DNA of 64,000 nucleotides. Origin: Phycisphaerae bacterium (GTDB taxonomy: Bacteria > Planctomycetota > Phycisphaerae > Sedimentisphaerales > Anaerohalosphaeraceae). The translations under genes and the position numbers were made by a program. A model generated the notes under the pieces. It was not told the DNA's origin, did no database searches, and saw only the letters and a list, made by a program, of their open reading frames with translations. Below are positions 37,679-46,676 of the stretch, piece by piece; the stretch's first letter is position 1, and every line of letters begins with the position of its first letter. The DNA lies in assembly GCA_014859965.1 (NCBI GenBank), contig JACZKQ010000074.1, positions 124,001 through 188,000 of the forward strand. Reading direction: 5' to 3'.

Positions 37679-38925
37679 CATTTCTCACATCCGAATATGT
37701 AACCGAAGCCAGTTTTGCCGGCGGACTGGCACAGTACCTTGGACGAGTCACAAGCGGGTTAGTCGCACGCGGACATGATGTGGAGGTATTTGTAATTGCC
37801 GAATCATGTGAGACCGTAGAGCACCAGGGTGTCATCGTCCGGCGTGTACCGGCAAAGAAATGGCTGCCTTTGCGGATCGCAAATATCGCATGTAAAGCGA
37901 TGCACAGGCGACGGCTTTGCAAGTCGCAGTTAGCGTGCAGTACGGCGCTGGGTTTATATCATGCTTTCCGCCAACGCGCATCGGCGGCCAGGTTTGACAT
38001 CGTACAGGCCGCCAGTTGGCTTGGCACGGGCTACTTTGCGGCGAAAAACCCGTGGACACCCGTCGTCGTGCGGGCCTCTTCGTTTGAACCCGTGCTGTTT
38101 CCTCACCGCGGACAAAGTCTGTCGCTCGACGAAACGATATATTGCCGGTTTGAGACCGCGGCGATGCGTCGCGCGGCGGCCGTTTATACGCCCAGCAGGT
38201 TTCTGGCCGGCGAAATTCGGAAGGCCACGGGCGTTCAACCCCACGTTGTCAATCCGCCGTTCTGTGCAGCACTCGGCCGGGCGCGAGAAGACGTGGGCGC
38301 ACATGACGGCCGGTCAGATTACGTTATGTATTTCGGCAAGGTGGCAAAGTACAAAGGTTCAGGGCTTCTTGCCGAAGCGATCGAACCGTTGTTGACACAG
38401 ACTGAGCAACTGCATCTTGTGATTGCCGGGCCGAGCGAGGACGATCCTGAAGCGCAGCGTCTGTTGTCGCTTGCGGAGCGCTTTCCAGCTTCGGTGCGTT
38501 ATGTCGGGTCGCGCGACCATGATACGGTCATGCGGCTTGTCGGAGGGGCCCGCGTCGTTGTTCTGCCATCGCTGATGGACAATTTGCCCAATACCTGCCT
38601 GGAGGCGATGGCGATGGGAAAAGTTGTCGTCGGGCCCAATGGCGTCAGTTTCGATGAACTCATTACAGACGGACAGTCGGGTATCCTTTTTCAAACCGGC
38701 AATCCGTTGTCTTTACGGCAGGGTATTTTGCAGGCGTGGCACATGACCGAGGACCGGCGCCGCGCGATGGGACGTGCAGCGTGCATGAGAATAGATCAGA
38801 TGGCGCCGGAAACGGCCCTGCGCGATTTGGAATGCTTCTACGAAGGCGTGATAGAGAACCATGCACAATCAGGCGGTACGAGGAGGCCCGTTGGTCGGGT
38901 CGCAAAAGAATGTTCCTTACGGTAA
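37669..38925 (+). CDS. Glycosyltransferase, GT4-type (GT-B fold)
   Basis: This 418-residue protein starts at a GTG overlapping the previous stop by 10 bases; an upstream TTG at 37654 is possible. It has the GT-B layout. The N-terminal domain holds RIAFLTSEY and a glycine-rich acceptor loop (FAGGLAQYLGRV). The C-terminal donor domain contains YFGKVAKYKG, LVIAGPSEDDPEA and the EX7E-type region NTCLEAMAMGKVVVGPNGVS. It is a cytoplasmic or membrane-associated sugar transferase acting on the lipid-linked intermediate. The specific sugar cannot be predicted. Confidence 0.9.
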   Translation: MRIAFLTSEYVTEASFAGGLAQYLGRVTSGLVARGHDVEVFVIAESCETVEHQGVIVRRVPAKKWLPLRIANIACKAMHRRRLCKSQLACSTALGLYHAFRQRASAARFDIVQAASWLGTGYFAAKNPWTPVVVRASSFEPVLFPHRGQSLSLDETIYCRFETAAMRRAAAVYTPSRFLAGEIRKATGVQPHVVNPPFCAALGRAREDVGAHDGRSDYVMYFGKVAKYKGSGLLAEAIEPLLTQTEQLHLVIAGPSEDDPEAQRLLSLAERFPASVRYVGSRDHDTVMRLVGGARVVVLPSLMDNLPNTCLEAMAMGKVVVGPNGVSFDELITDGQSGILFQTGNPLSLRQGILQAWHMTEDRRRAMGRAACMRIDQMAPETALRDLECFYEGVIENHAQSGGTRRPVGRVAKECSLR

Positions 38926-39857
38926 CAATACAAACGCATAACAACGCAGGCATGCTGGATGCGACATTGCAGAAGCTGCAGACCTTGCAGTGTCCACTGG
39001 AAAGCGATTACGAAATACTTGTGGTCGACAACAACAGCTCGGACAGTACCCCGGAAGTTATAAGAATGCACATGGAAACACAGCGGGCCAGAATGAGAAG
39101 TGTATTCGAATCCGCTCAGGGACTTAGCCACGCCCGTAATCGGGCCTTGAAGGAAGCCTCCGGAGAGGTCGTGTGCTTTCTGGACGACGATGTGGTCGTC
39201 GATCCCGGATGGCTCCATGCCGTATCTGCGGCGTTTAAGAAGTATGGCGCGGACGTTGTCGGCGGGCGAAGTTATCTGATCTATCCGTGTGATCGCCCGG
39301 AATGGATGAGTCCGTTGACCGAAGTCCTTCTCTCTCGACTGGATCATGGCGATACGGCCCTGGTTAACACGGACAAGGATCTGTTCGGCTTGAATTTCTC
39401 TGTGCGTCGGCGGCTGGCGATCGAATTGGGGGGCTTTAGGACGGACTACGGCAGACGCGGTAAATCCCTCACTTGCGGCGAAGAGATCGAACTGCTGGAT
39501 CGCGTACGCAACAGGGGCGGAATGGTCGTCTACGAACCGGCCGCCGTGGTGGGGCATGTGGTTAAGCCCGAGCGGCTGTCAAGAAGCTGGCTGCTTCGGC
39601 GCACCTATGCCGGAGCGGTGGCGACTGAACGTCTGTTGATCGGCAAGGGAAAAGTCGGCCGCGTCGGAGCCCTGGGCATGCATACCGCGCGCTGCTGGGG
39701 AAGTGTCCTCAAGAGCTTGCTTTGGCGGCGAGATTCGGCATTAACGCTGTTTGAAAAGCAGTATTACGCCGCCTACAGCCTGGGCCGATTCGCGGCGAGC
39801 GTAAGGAATTCATATTTCAGTATATCCCCGAAGATTCGCAGAGGGACCCAGGTGTGA
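38910..39857 (+). CDS. Glycosyltransferase family 2
   Basis: This 315-residue GT-A transferase begins FLTVTIQTHNNAGML. Nucleotide-binding and metal-binding motifs follow: LVVDNNSSD and CFLDDDVVVDPGWL (DDD as the DXD motif). EEIELLDRV is a probable catalytic-base region. ATG 38910 overlaps the preceding gene by 16 bases; a longer frame upstream is read through that gene and is less likely. It is translationally coupled to its neighbours on both sides. Confidence 0.9.
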   Translation: MFLTVTIQTHNNAGMLDATLQKLQTLQCPLESDYEILVVDNNSSDSTPEVIRMHMETQRARMRSVFESAQGLSHARNRALKEASGEVVCFLDDDVVVDPGWLHAVSAAFKKYGADVVGGRSYLIYPCDRPEWMSPLTEVLLSRLDHGDTALVNTDKDLFGLNFSVRRRLAIELGGFRTDYGRRGKSLTCGEEIELLDRVRNRGGMVVYEPAAVVGHVVKPERLSRSWLLRRTYAGAVATERLLIGKGKVGRVGALGMHTARCWGSVLKSLLWRRDSALTLFEKQYYAAYSLGRFAASVRNSYFSISPKIRRGTQV

Positions 39858-40834
39858 CCGGAGTATCCATCATCATTCCGCTTTATAACAAAGCCGGCTT
39901 TGTCGGGCGGGCTCTAAAGTCCGTATTCTCGCAGAGCTTTCAGGATTATGAAGTTATTGTCGTGGATGACGGGTCTACTGACAGCGGAGCCGAGATCGTC
40001 AGAAGCTGCAAGGATAAACGCGTACGACTCATCCAGCAGGCGAATGCGGGCCCCGGTGCGGCTCGCAATCGGGGCATAAGAGCCAGTCGGTATAATTATG
40101 TGACGTTTCTCGACGCGGATGACGAATGGCTGCACGGTTTTTTGCAGACGTCGATTGACAATCTGCGAGCGTCTCCCGATTGCGTTGTTTCGGTGACGGG
40201 CCATTGCATTGGCGAAGAGAAGTGTCCGTGGCCGGGCCTTGCGAAATTACAGATCGCCAGGGGACCGTGGCGGCTGGAGCCGCATATGGATCCGCGTCTG
40301 ATGGGGGCGGCGCTGGCCTTTATGCATTCGGCTGGGGCCTTAATGTGCCGCCGCGAGGTCCTGATGCGTTTTGGGGGATTCTATGAGAAGGCCTGCGTGT
40401 ACGGCGAGGATTTGTACCTGTGGCTCCAGGTCATGTTGAATTGCCGCATATTCAGGGATCCGGCGCCCCTGTTTTGGCAGCACACGGAAAGCTCGGAACT
40501 TACAAATGCCGGCCGGGCTGTCCAGCGGAAGCAGCCTGTGATGCCTTTTCTGACCTTTCCTGACGTGATCAGAAGAACCTGCCCGCAGACGCATCGAAAG
40601 CTGCTCGAACGCTATTTGGCATACGAGGCGTTATGCAGCGCACATGAGTGTTCGACCGAGGGCAATGTGTCGGTCGCACGGGGGCTGCTGATGAATTATC
40701 CTTGGATGAAATCCCACCGATGGCAGTATACGAAGCTGAGATACAAACTGGCATTCCCGAAGACAGTGCCGTTTCTCCGCAAATCGAAGAGGGCTCTGCG
40801 GCTCGACCGGGTGGCGTCAATATTCGCAAGCTGA
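39854..40834 (+). CDS. Glycosyltransferase family 2 (duplicate A)
   Basis: This 326-residue GT-A enzyme starts at a GTG that overlaps the previous stop (GTGA). Motifs are SIIIPLYNKAGFVGRAL, VIVVDDGSTDSG, NAGPGAARNRG and TFLDADDEW (DXD type). A candidate acceptor/base region is YGEDLYLWLQVM. It is closely similar along its length to the next gene, indicating a tandem duplication. It should add a sugar to the growing lipid-linked chain. Confidence 0.9.
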   Translation: MTGVSIIIPLYNKAGFVGRALKSVFSQSFQDYEVIVVDDGSTDSGAEIVRSCKDKRVRLIQQANAGPGAARNRGIRASRYNYVTFLDADDEWLHGFLQTSIDNLRASPDCVVSVTGHCIGEEKCPWPGLAKLQIARGPWRLEPHMDPRLMGAALAFMHSAGALMCRREVLMRFGGFYEKACVYGEDLYLWLQVMLNCRIFRDPAPLFWQHTESSELTNAGRAVQRKQPVMPFLTFPDVIRRTCPQTHRKLLERYLAYEALCSAHECSTEGNVSVARGLLMNYPWMKSHRWQYTKLRYKLAFPKTVPFLRKSKRALRLDRVASIFAS

Positions 40835-40905
40835 TTTGGTTCTTTTTACAACTGCCCTGTCATCTGCAAGGGCAATCTTATTAGGTCCTGAAGGTGTGGC
40901 CTGCT

Positions 40906-41868
40906 ATGACTGATGTGAGCGTTATCATACCACTATACAACAAAGCGCAATATATCCGCAGAACCCTGGATTCCGTATTGGCTCAGACCTATTCAAATTT
41001 TGAGGTCGTCATTGTCGACGACGGATCGGACGACAATGGCCCCGAGATCGTCAGCAGTTATGATGATACCCGCATCCGGCTGATTCGACAGGAAAATGCC
41101 GGACCCGGAGCCGCCCGGAACTATGGAACACAATGCAGTGAGGGCGCATTGGTGACCTATCTGGATGCCGATGACGAATGGATGCCGGGGTTCCTGCAAA
41201 CGTCGGTGGACATATTGGCGCGACATTCGGATTGTGACTTTGCCGCTTCCGGGTACTACATCGGGCCCGACAAGATCGACCGGGGCCGGCAACTGACGCA
41301 TCATCGCATACCCATCGGTCCATGGCGACTGCCGCTTGACGCAGACCAGGAGCAGTTGAGTTACGCCCTCGGCGTATTTCATTCCTGCGCGACGGTCTAC
41401 AGACGATGGGTCATTGAGAAATACGGCGGCTTTTACACTAAAAACGCCTGCAACTACGGTGAGGACGTTTACCTTTGGCTGCAGATATTGTTTGGCCACA
41501 AGTTCTTCCGCAATGAAGAGGCGCTTGCCTGGTACCATTGGGAAGCATCGGAATTGGGGCTGAGCAGTTCTCGGAAGTCCTTTCCAATAGAACCGTCGTT
41601 ATTGGACAGTGAACCGTTATATAGAAACTGCCCTGTACATTATCATCCGCTCCTGGATCGCTGGCTGAGTATTCACGCGCTCCGTGCCATGCATCTGAAT
41701 GTCGAACTGGCTGATATGGCCCAAGCCCGTCAGCTTCTCAAAGCGTTCCCCGCAATCAGAGAGTGGAACTGGGAGTACTTGAAATTAAGAGTCAAGATGC
41801 TATGCCCTGACGTGATCCCTCACGTGCGGCGTTTTAAAGCCGAAATGCGTCACTTGACGCGCCGGTAG
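40906..41868 (+). CDS. Glycosyltransferase family 2 (duplicate B)
   Basis: This 320-residue paralog of the preceding transferase shares SVIIPLYNKAQYIRRTL, VIVDDGSDDNG, NAGPGAARNYG, TYLDADDEWMPGFLQTSVD and YGEDVYLWLQI. AAGGTG nine bases before ATG 40906 supports this start; a GTG at 40894 is an alternative. The C-terminal thirds of the two copies differ more than the catalytic parts, consistent with a changed acceptor after duplication. Confidence 0.9.
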   Translation: MTDVSVIIPLYNKAQYIRRTLDSVLAQTYSNFEVVIVDDGSDDNGPEIVSSYDDTRIRLIRQENAGPGAARNYGTQCSEGALVTYLDADDEWMPGFLQTSVDILARHSDCDFAASGYYIGPDKIDRGRQLTHHRIPIGPWRLPLDADQEQLSYALGVFHSCATVYRRWVIEKYGGFYTKNACNYGEDVYLWLQILFGHKFFRNEEALAWYHWEASELGLSSSRKSFPIEPSLLDSEPLYRNCPVHYHPLLDRWLSIHALRAMHLNVELADMAQARQLLKAFPAIREWNWEYLKLRVKMLCPDVIPHVRRFKAEMRHLTRR

Positions 41869-41893
41869 TGCAGTTTTGTCAAAGGCTAAGGAA

Positions 41894-42841
41894 ATGAAAA
41901 CCAAACAGTACACGACATGTCAGTGCGACAAGGTTGTTTCGGTGGTTATTCGGGTAAGGAATGCCGCGGCACACATGCAGCGATGCCTGGCCGGACTGGA
42001 GCGGCAGATTCTGCCGCCATCTGTCAGGCTGGAGATCATCGTCGTGGATAACGGTTCCACCGATGAGTCCATCCTTGTTGCCCGCAGATACGGCGCCAAA
42101 ATCGTTTCGATTGAGCCGGATGAGTTCACCTGGGGCAGGGCGTTAAACATGGGTTTTGCCAGAGCGACGGGTCACATCGTGCTGCTGCTGTCGAGTGATA
42201 CATACACGTCTGACAGCAACTGGCTATGCGAGATGCTTAAACCCTTCAGCGATTCGAAAGTGGCCGCTGTTTACGGGCGCCAGATTCCTTATCGGGACGC
42301 ACCCGTCGATGAACGGGTCCGCTTGAAGAAAACCTTTCCGGCCGTTTCGCAACGCTTCAACCAGAACGGCGCCACCGTCGATCCCACGGGCAGAGGCATG
42401 ATTGCATCGAATGCGTGCGCAGCCATCAGGCGCGATGCATGGGAAGCACTACCTTACGATGAGATTCTTGCTGGCGGTGAAGAGGGTCCGTGGTCGTATG
42501 AAGTGTTGCGCCGGGGCCATGCGATCGTGTATCAGGCTTCCGCGAAAGTGTATCATTCGCACAGCGACGGCCCTCTGAAGCAGGCGTGGAGACACTGGGA
42601 ATTGCGCGTCAAAGACGAATGTCTTAACGGCAGCCGAAAGCGCCGGACGGTCACGTTGCGATGGATGGCAAGTTTTGCCAAACGCAGGCTGCGCAATTGC
42701 CTCTGCCCCGGATTGCCTATGGAGGTCCGACTCAAAGGCTTTGCCGTCTTGCCGCTGGAGCTGCTGGCATTTGCCGTAATAGATGTCGTTCCCAAAAAGC
42801 ATGTGCAATTGGCAAAACTCAAAAGGCTTTTCTGGGGCTAA
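41894..42841 (+). CDS. Glycosyltransferase family 2 (rhamnosyltransferase-like)
   Basis: This 315-residue GT-A protein has SVVIRVRNAAAHMQRCL at the N-terminus, IIVVDNGSTDES, TWGRALNMGFARATG and LLLSSDTY as the DXD-equivalent SSD. EFTWGRALN and the later GGEEGPWSYEVLRRGH resemble rhamnosyl- or galactofuranosyl-type GT2 enzymes. AAAGG eight bases before ATG 41894 supports the start; a TTG at 41876 is possible. Substrate is unassigned. Confidence 0.87.
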   Translation: MKTKQYTTCQCDKVVSVVIRVRNAAAHMQRCLAGLERQILPPSVRLEIIVVDNGSTDESILVARRYGAKIVSIEPDEFTWGRALNMGFARATGHIVLLLSSDTYTSDSNWLCEMLKPFSDSKVAAVYGRQIPYRDAPVDERVRLKKTFPAVSQRFNQNGATVDPTGRGMIASNACAAIRRDAWEALPYDEILAGGEEGPWSYEVLRRGHAIVYQASAKVYHSHSDGPLKQAWRHWELRVKDECLNGSRKRRTVTLRWMASFAKRRLRNCLCPGLPMEVRLKGFAVLPLELLAFAVIDVVPKKHVQLAKLKRLFWG

Positions 42842-42866
42842 CGCAACCATATTAGTGAGCGATCGC

Positions 42867-44183
42867 ATGATGTCGTATGAAACAACCATTTATCAATCAA
42901 CCACAGCTCTGGCAATACTGTTTGCGGTAACAATGCTGTTGGTTCCGCGAAAGTACTTTCTTGTCCCGTTTGTTCTCGCTTCGTGTTTTGTGCCCACGGA
43001 TCAGCGGATCATCATGATGGGTCTGGATTTTACCGTAATAAGGATGCTTGTGGTCGTCGGCGTCTTGCGGGTATTCCTCTATGGCGAATACAGACCGCTC
43101 ACCGTCAATCCGGTCGACCGGTTGATGCTGGCCTGGGCCCTGTGCGGCGCCCTTGTGTACAGCATCCAGCACGGCAGCGCCGAAGCGGTTATCAACCGGG
43201 CCGGCTATGTATTCACCGCCGTGGGCCTGTACTGGTTGTTTCGGCAAAATATTCAGTCGTGGGAGGGCATCAAGCACGCGTTTGCTCTGTTCGCCGTCGG
43301 CGCCATAGTGTCGCTTCCGTTCGTCCTGATAGAATGGTCGACAGGGAGCAATCCGTTTGTATTTCTCGGCAAGGTGATCACGGCGGTGCGGGAAGAAAAC
43401 CTGAGATGCCAGGCGGCGTTTCCTCATTCGATCATGATGGGATTGTTCTGGACACTGCTTGCACCGGTGTTTCTTGCCCTTGCCAGAATTGAGAAACAGA
43501 AAGTCCTGTATACGTGTGCGTTCGCCGCAAGCGTCATCATTGTCATCGCTTCGGCTTCAAGTACGCCCATACTGGTACTCCTGGTGGCCGTCATTGTATT
43601 CGGGGCATTTCCCTGGCGGCGATATACGGGCGCGGTCGCCTGGTCGCTTGTGGGTATCGCGGCTGGACTTCACGTGGTGATGAATGCCCCGGTGTGGCAC
43701 CTGCTGGCACGAGTCAACGTCATCGGGGGCTCTACCGGATGGCACCGGTACAACCTGATTGACAAAGCGGTCACAAATTTCGACGAATGGATGGTCATGG
43801 GCTGCCGCAATACGGACCATTGGGGGTTTGGCCTTGGGGATGTGACGAACCAGTATATCCTCGAAGGGGTGAGCGGGGGCGCGGTCACGCTGGTTCTCTT
43901 TCTGCTGATGATATACGTCGTGCTGCGAACGCTGCTGAGGACATCGTTGTCCTGCGAAGGCGTTCGGGGGCGGGTGCTTATCTGGGCGCTGTTTGCCATG
44001 ATGGTCGCACATTGTATCGGTTTTATAGGCGTTTCCTATTTCGGGCAAATCATGGTCGTGTGGTATCTGACGCTTGCTGCGGCAGCGTGGTTTGCGGAGC
44101 AGCGGCAGTTAGCAAGAACCGTAGCCGGAAGAGCATATCGTGAAAGGACACACTGTGCACGTTCAGTCTGCGCCCATGCTTGA
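42867..44183 (+). CDS. O-antigen polymerase/ligase-like membrane protein (Wzy/WaaL)
   Basis: This protein of about 438 residues has roughly 10-12 transmembrane helices and a large periplasmic loop in its second half (about residues 245-320, INVIGGSTGWHRYNLI and WMVMGCRNTDHWGFGLGD). The O-antigen ligase/polymerase superfamily shows this topology, with a functionally important loop placed just before the last helices. It should polymerise repeat units or ligate chains on the periplasmic side. It shares the locus with an ABC exporter, which normally does not need a Wzy. Starts at ATG 42867 or GTG 42855 are both possible. The next gene overlaps its end by 29 bases. Confidence 0.83.
   Translation: MMSYETTIYQSTTALAILFAVTMLLVPRKYFLVPFVLASCFVPTDQRIIMMGLDFTVIRMLVVVGVLRVFLYGEYRPLTVNPVDRLMLAWALCGALVYSIQHGSAEAVINRAGYVFTAVGLYWLFRQNIQSWEGIKHAFALFAVGAIVSLPFVLIEWSTGSNPFVFLGKVITAVREENLRCQAAFPHSIMMGLFWTLLAPVFLALARIEKQKVLYTCAFAASVIIVIASASSTPILVLLVAVIVFGAFPWRRYTGAVAWSLVGIAAGLHVVMNAPVWHLLARVNVIGGSTGWHRYNLIDKAVTNFDEWMVMGCRNTDHWGFGLGDVTNQYILEGVSGGAVTLVLFLLMIYVVLRTLLRTSLSCEGVRGRVLIWALFAMMVAHCIGFIGVSYFGQIMVVWYLTLAAAAWFAEQRQLARTVAGRAYRERTHCARSVCAHA
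44143..44148 (+). promoter_or_regulatory. Ribosome binding site fixing the start at 44155
   Basis: AAAGGA lies six bases before GTG 44155, inside the 3' end of the polymerase-like gene. An in-frame GTG at 44140 precedes this signal and is therefore less likely. Confidence 0.6.
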
Positions 44184-45144
44184 AAAAACGATTGCGACGG
44201 ACTCGATTGATGTCTCTGTCACGATTGTCAACTGGAATACGCAGCACCTCTTGCGCGACTGCATCGCGTCCATATACGAGCACGCAGGCGATGTGTGCTG
44301 CGAGATCATCGTCATTGATAATGCATCGTCGGATGGTTCGGCGAAAATGGTCAAGACCGAATTTCCAGACGTGCATCTGATCGGAAATACTGAAAACCAC
44401 GGCTTTGCCCGCGCCAACAACCAGGGCATGCAGACGGCGCGCGGCCGTTATATTCTGTTACTGAACAGTGATACGCTCCTGCTGGAGAACGCCCTCGGCA
44501 GGGCGGTGGCGTTTGCCGATCGCAATGCGGATGCGGCCGTTGTGGGATGTCGCGTTCTGAATCCCGACATGACCCTTCAGCCGACGTGCTTTATGTTTCC
44601 TTCGACGCTGAATATGCTGCTGTCGTTGAGTTATATGTACAAGCTTTTTGAGAAAAGCCGCTGGTTCGGACGCGAACGCATGTCCTGGTGGAGCAGAGAC
44701 GATGTGCGCTGCGTAGACGTCGTGACCGGCTGCTTCATGCTGGTCAGACGCAAGGCGATCGAACAGGTGGGCCTGATGGATGACCGATTTTTCATGTATG
44801 CCGAAGAAACCGACTGGTGTTACCGCTTTAAACAGGCGGGATGGAAAGTGCTTTTTACACCCGAAGCCGAGATTATTCACTACGGCGGGCAGAGCAGCCG
44901 CAACGCCAAGCCCGAAATGCTCATTGAGCTGCGGCTAAGTCTGCTCAAATTTATCCGCAAACACCAGGGACGCGTGCAGCATGCGATTGCGTCTGCATTG
45001 GTCCTGTTGTTTGCCGCCATCCGTCTGCCGGCATGGTTGTTTATTCAGGCGTTTTCATCCGGACATAAAGCACATGCGGCAATCAAGGTGAAAGCCTATG
45101 CCGGCTGCATCCGGCGGATACTGCTGGCGCAGCGCAAGGTGTGA
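44155..45144 (+). CDS. Glycosyltransferase family 2 (rhamnosyl-type, RfbF/WcaA-like)
   Basis: This 329-residue GT-A enzyme has VSVTIVNWNTQHLLRDCI, IIVIDNASSDGS, NHGFARANNQG, the DXD-like LLLNSDT and ETDWCYRFKQAGWKV near the active site. This motif set is typical of dTDP-rhamnosyl- and related transferases. A hydrophobic region near residues 275-295 may associate with the membrane. ATG 44176 is a third possible start. It is probably translationally coupled to the polymerase-like gene. Confidence 0.88.
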   Translation: MHVQSAPMLEKTIATDSIDVSVTIVNWNTQHLLRDCIASIYEHAGDVCCEIIVIDNASSDGSAKMVKTEFPDVHLIGNTENHGFARANNQGMQTARGRYILLLNSDTLLLENALGRAVAFADRNADAAVVGCRVLNPDMTLQPTCFMFPSTLNMLLSLSYMYKLFEKSRWFGRERMSWWSRDDVRCVDVVTGCFMLVRRKAIEQVGLMDDRFFMYAEETDWCYRFKQAGWKVLFTPEAEIIHYGGQSSRNAKPEMLIELRLSLLKFIRKHQGRVQHAIASALVLLFAAIRLPAWLFIQAFSSGHKAHAAIKVKAYAGCIRRILLAQRKV

Positions 45145-45224
45145 GCCAAGTGTTTGTGCGCCACAAAATCATGAAAAACAAGTAGTTACTTCAACACAAC
45201 GAATTGCGGATACGAGGGGGTCTT

Positions 45225-46676
45225 ATGCACAGAATATGTACCGCGCCGGTGTCGCATTTTATAGCCAAACGTCTCGTGAGTCCTTTCTGGTTGCGTAAGA
45301 GGTGGCTCAATAAGACTCAATGGATGAGCGCCGACGAATTGTCGGACCTGCAATTCACCCTGCTCAAACGGATGATTCGGTATGCCGAACGCAACGTACC
45401 CTACTACCGCGAACTGATGAAAAACGGCGGTTTCTCATCAGAAGATATGTGCTCTCTGGCGGATATCAACGTGTTTCCAATCCTGACAAAGAAGGACGTT
45501 CTCAAGGCGGGAAATGACTTGTTATCTCAAGCCTTCCCAAAGGCGCTGCTTCGCCGTGAGCGTACAGGAGGCACCACGGGCACACCACTCAGTGTCTATC
45601 GAAATTACTGCTCGATCGGGAATGAGCACGCCTTTGTGCGGAGGCAGTGGGATTGGGCGCGCGTGCATGTAAAGGACCGATGTGCCTACCTGCGAGCCCG
45701 CATCATTGCAGAGCCGGACGCCCCAAAGCAGAAGATGTGCAGATACGATCCATTGCTGAGGGAATTGCATCTGTCTACATATCACCTTAAACCGGATACA
45801 GTGCCTGAATACATTGACATAATGAAACGGTACCGCATCGCCGCGCTGGCGGGGTATCCGTCGGCCGTATCCTTGTTAGCGAGGGTATGTCTGGCGCGCC
45901 GGCTGTCCTGCCCGCTCAAAGCCGTACTCACATCCTCCGAGGCGCTGACCGCCCCTGCACGAGAGGAAATATCAAACGCGTTCGCCTGTCCTGTGTATGA
46001 CTTCTACGGCAGCGTCGAGAGGGTCTGTTATATCTTTACCTGCGAACACGGACGGTATCATATGCAGCCCGAATACGGGTATACGGAATTGATCCCTGTA
46101 AACGGGTCGGAGGACGACCGTTGCCGGGTCGTCTCCACGGGTTTCTGGAACAAGGCCATGCCTTTGATCAGATACGATACCGGCGACCTGGTCATCAAAG
46201 GTAATGGTCCTTGCCCGTGCGGAAGAGCGTTTCCGGTGATACGAGCCGTCGTTGGAAGAGAAGGAGACATCATTAAGGCGCCTTCAGGAGAGGAGTTCGG
46301 GGCCACCCTCATGATAACGCTGCTTCATGTGGCCTGCCGCGCGTCCAACATACTTGAAACCCAATTTATTCAGGATGCGCCCGGGCACCTTACCGTTGCT
46401 TACGTACCCGGTGAAAACTTCTCCGCGGATGCTTTCCGGGCGGCCCGGACAAAATTCGCTGCGCACCTGCCGAAAGATATCAATGTCGACTTCGAGCGCG
46501 TTCATGCAATCAGCAGGACCTTACGTGGCAAAATGCGGCCGGTTATAAGCCTCTTGCCCACTGAAACAATGCAGAATGACGTTCCTGATCTGACAAGCCG
46601 CCGCAGTGAAGCACTTCGTAGTGCGGTGGAGGTACAGGGCGCAACGTCACACGCAACGATGGGGATGTCACTATGA
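45225..46676 (+). CDS. CapK-type adenylate-forming enzyme (copy 1)
   Basis: This 483-residue protein belongs to the phenylacetate-CoA-ligase-like/CapK (COG1541) branch of the ANL superfamily. It has the phosphate-binding loop TGGTTGTP (residue 115 region), the acyl/adenylate motif DFYGSVERVCYI, the ATP motif IRYDTGDLVI, a hinge GREGDIIKAPSGEEFG and the catalytic Lys context LRGKMRP near the C-terminus. Such enzymes activate a carboxylate as an acyl-AMP. In capsule loci their substrate is generally unknown. GAGGGGG upstream sets ATG 45225 as start. The end overlaps the next copy (ATGA). It carries a C-terminal tail of about 30 residues that the other two copies lack. Confidence 0.88.
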   Translation: MHRICTAPVSHFIAKRLVSPFWLRKRWLNKTQWMSADELSDLQFTLLKRMIRYAERNVPYYRELMKNGGFSSEDMCSLADINVFPILTKKDVLKAGNDLLSQAFPKALLRRERTGGTTGTPLSVYRNYCSIGNEHAFVRRQWDWARVHVKDRCAYLRARIIAEPDAPKQKMCRYDPLLRELHLSTYHLKPDTVPEYIDIMKRYRIAALAGYPSAVSLLARVCLARRLSCPLKAVLTSSEALTAPAREEISNAFACPVYDFYGSVERVCYIFTCEHGRYHMQPEYGYTELIPVNGSEDDRCRVVSTGFWNKAMPLIRYDTGDLVIKGNGPCPCGRAFPVIRAVVGREGDIIKAPSGEEFGATLMITLLHVACRASNILETQFIQDAPGHLTVAYVPGENFSADAFRAARTKFAAHLPKDINVDFERVHAISRTLRGKMRPVISLLPTETMQNDVPDLTSRRSEALRSAVEVQGATSHATMGMSL

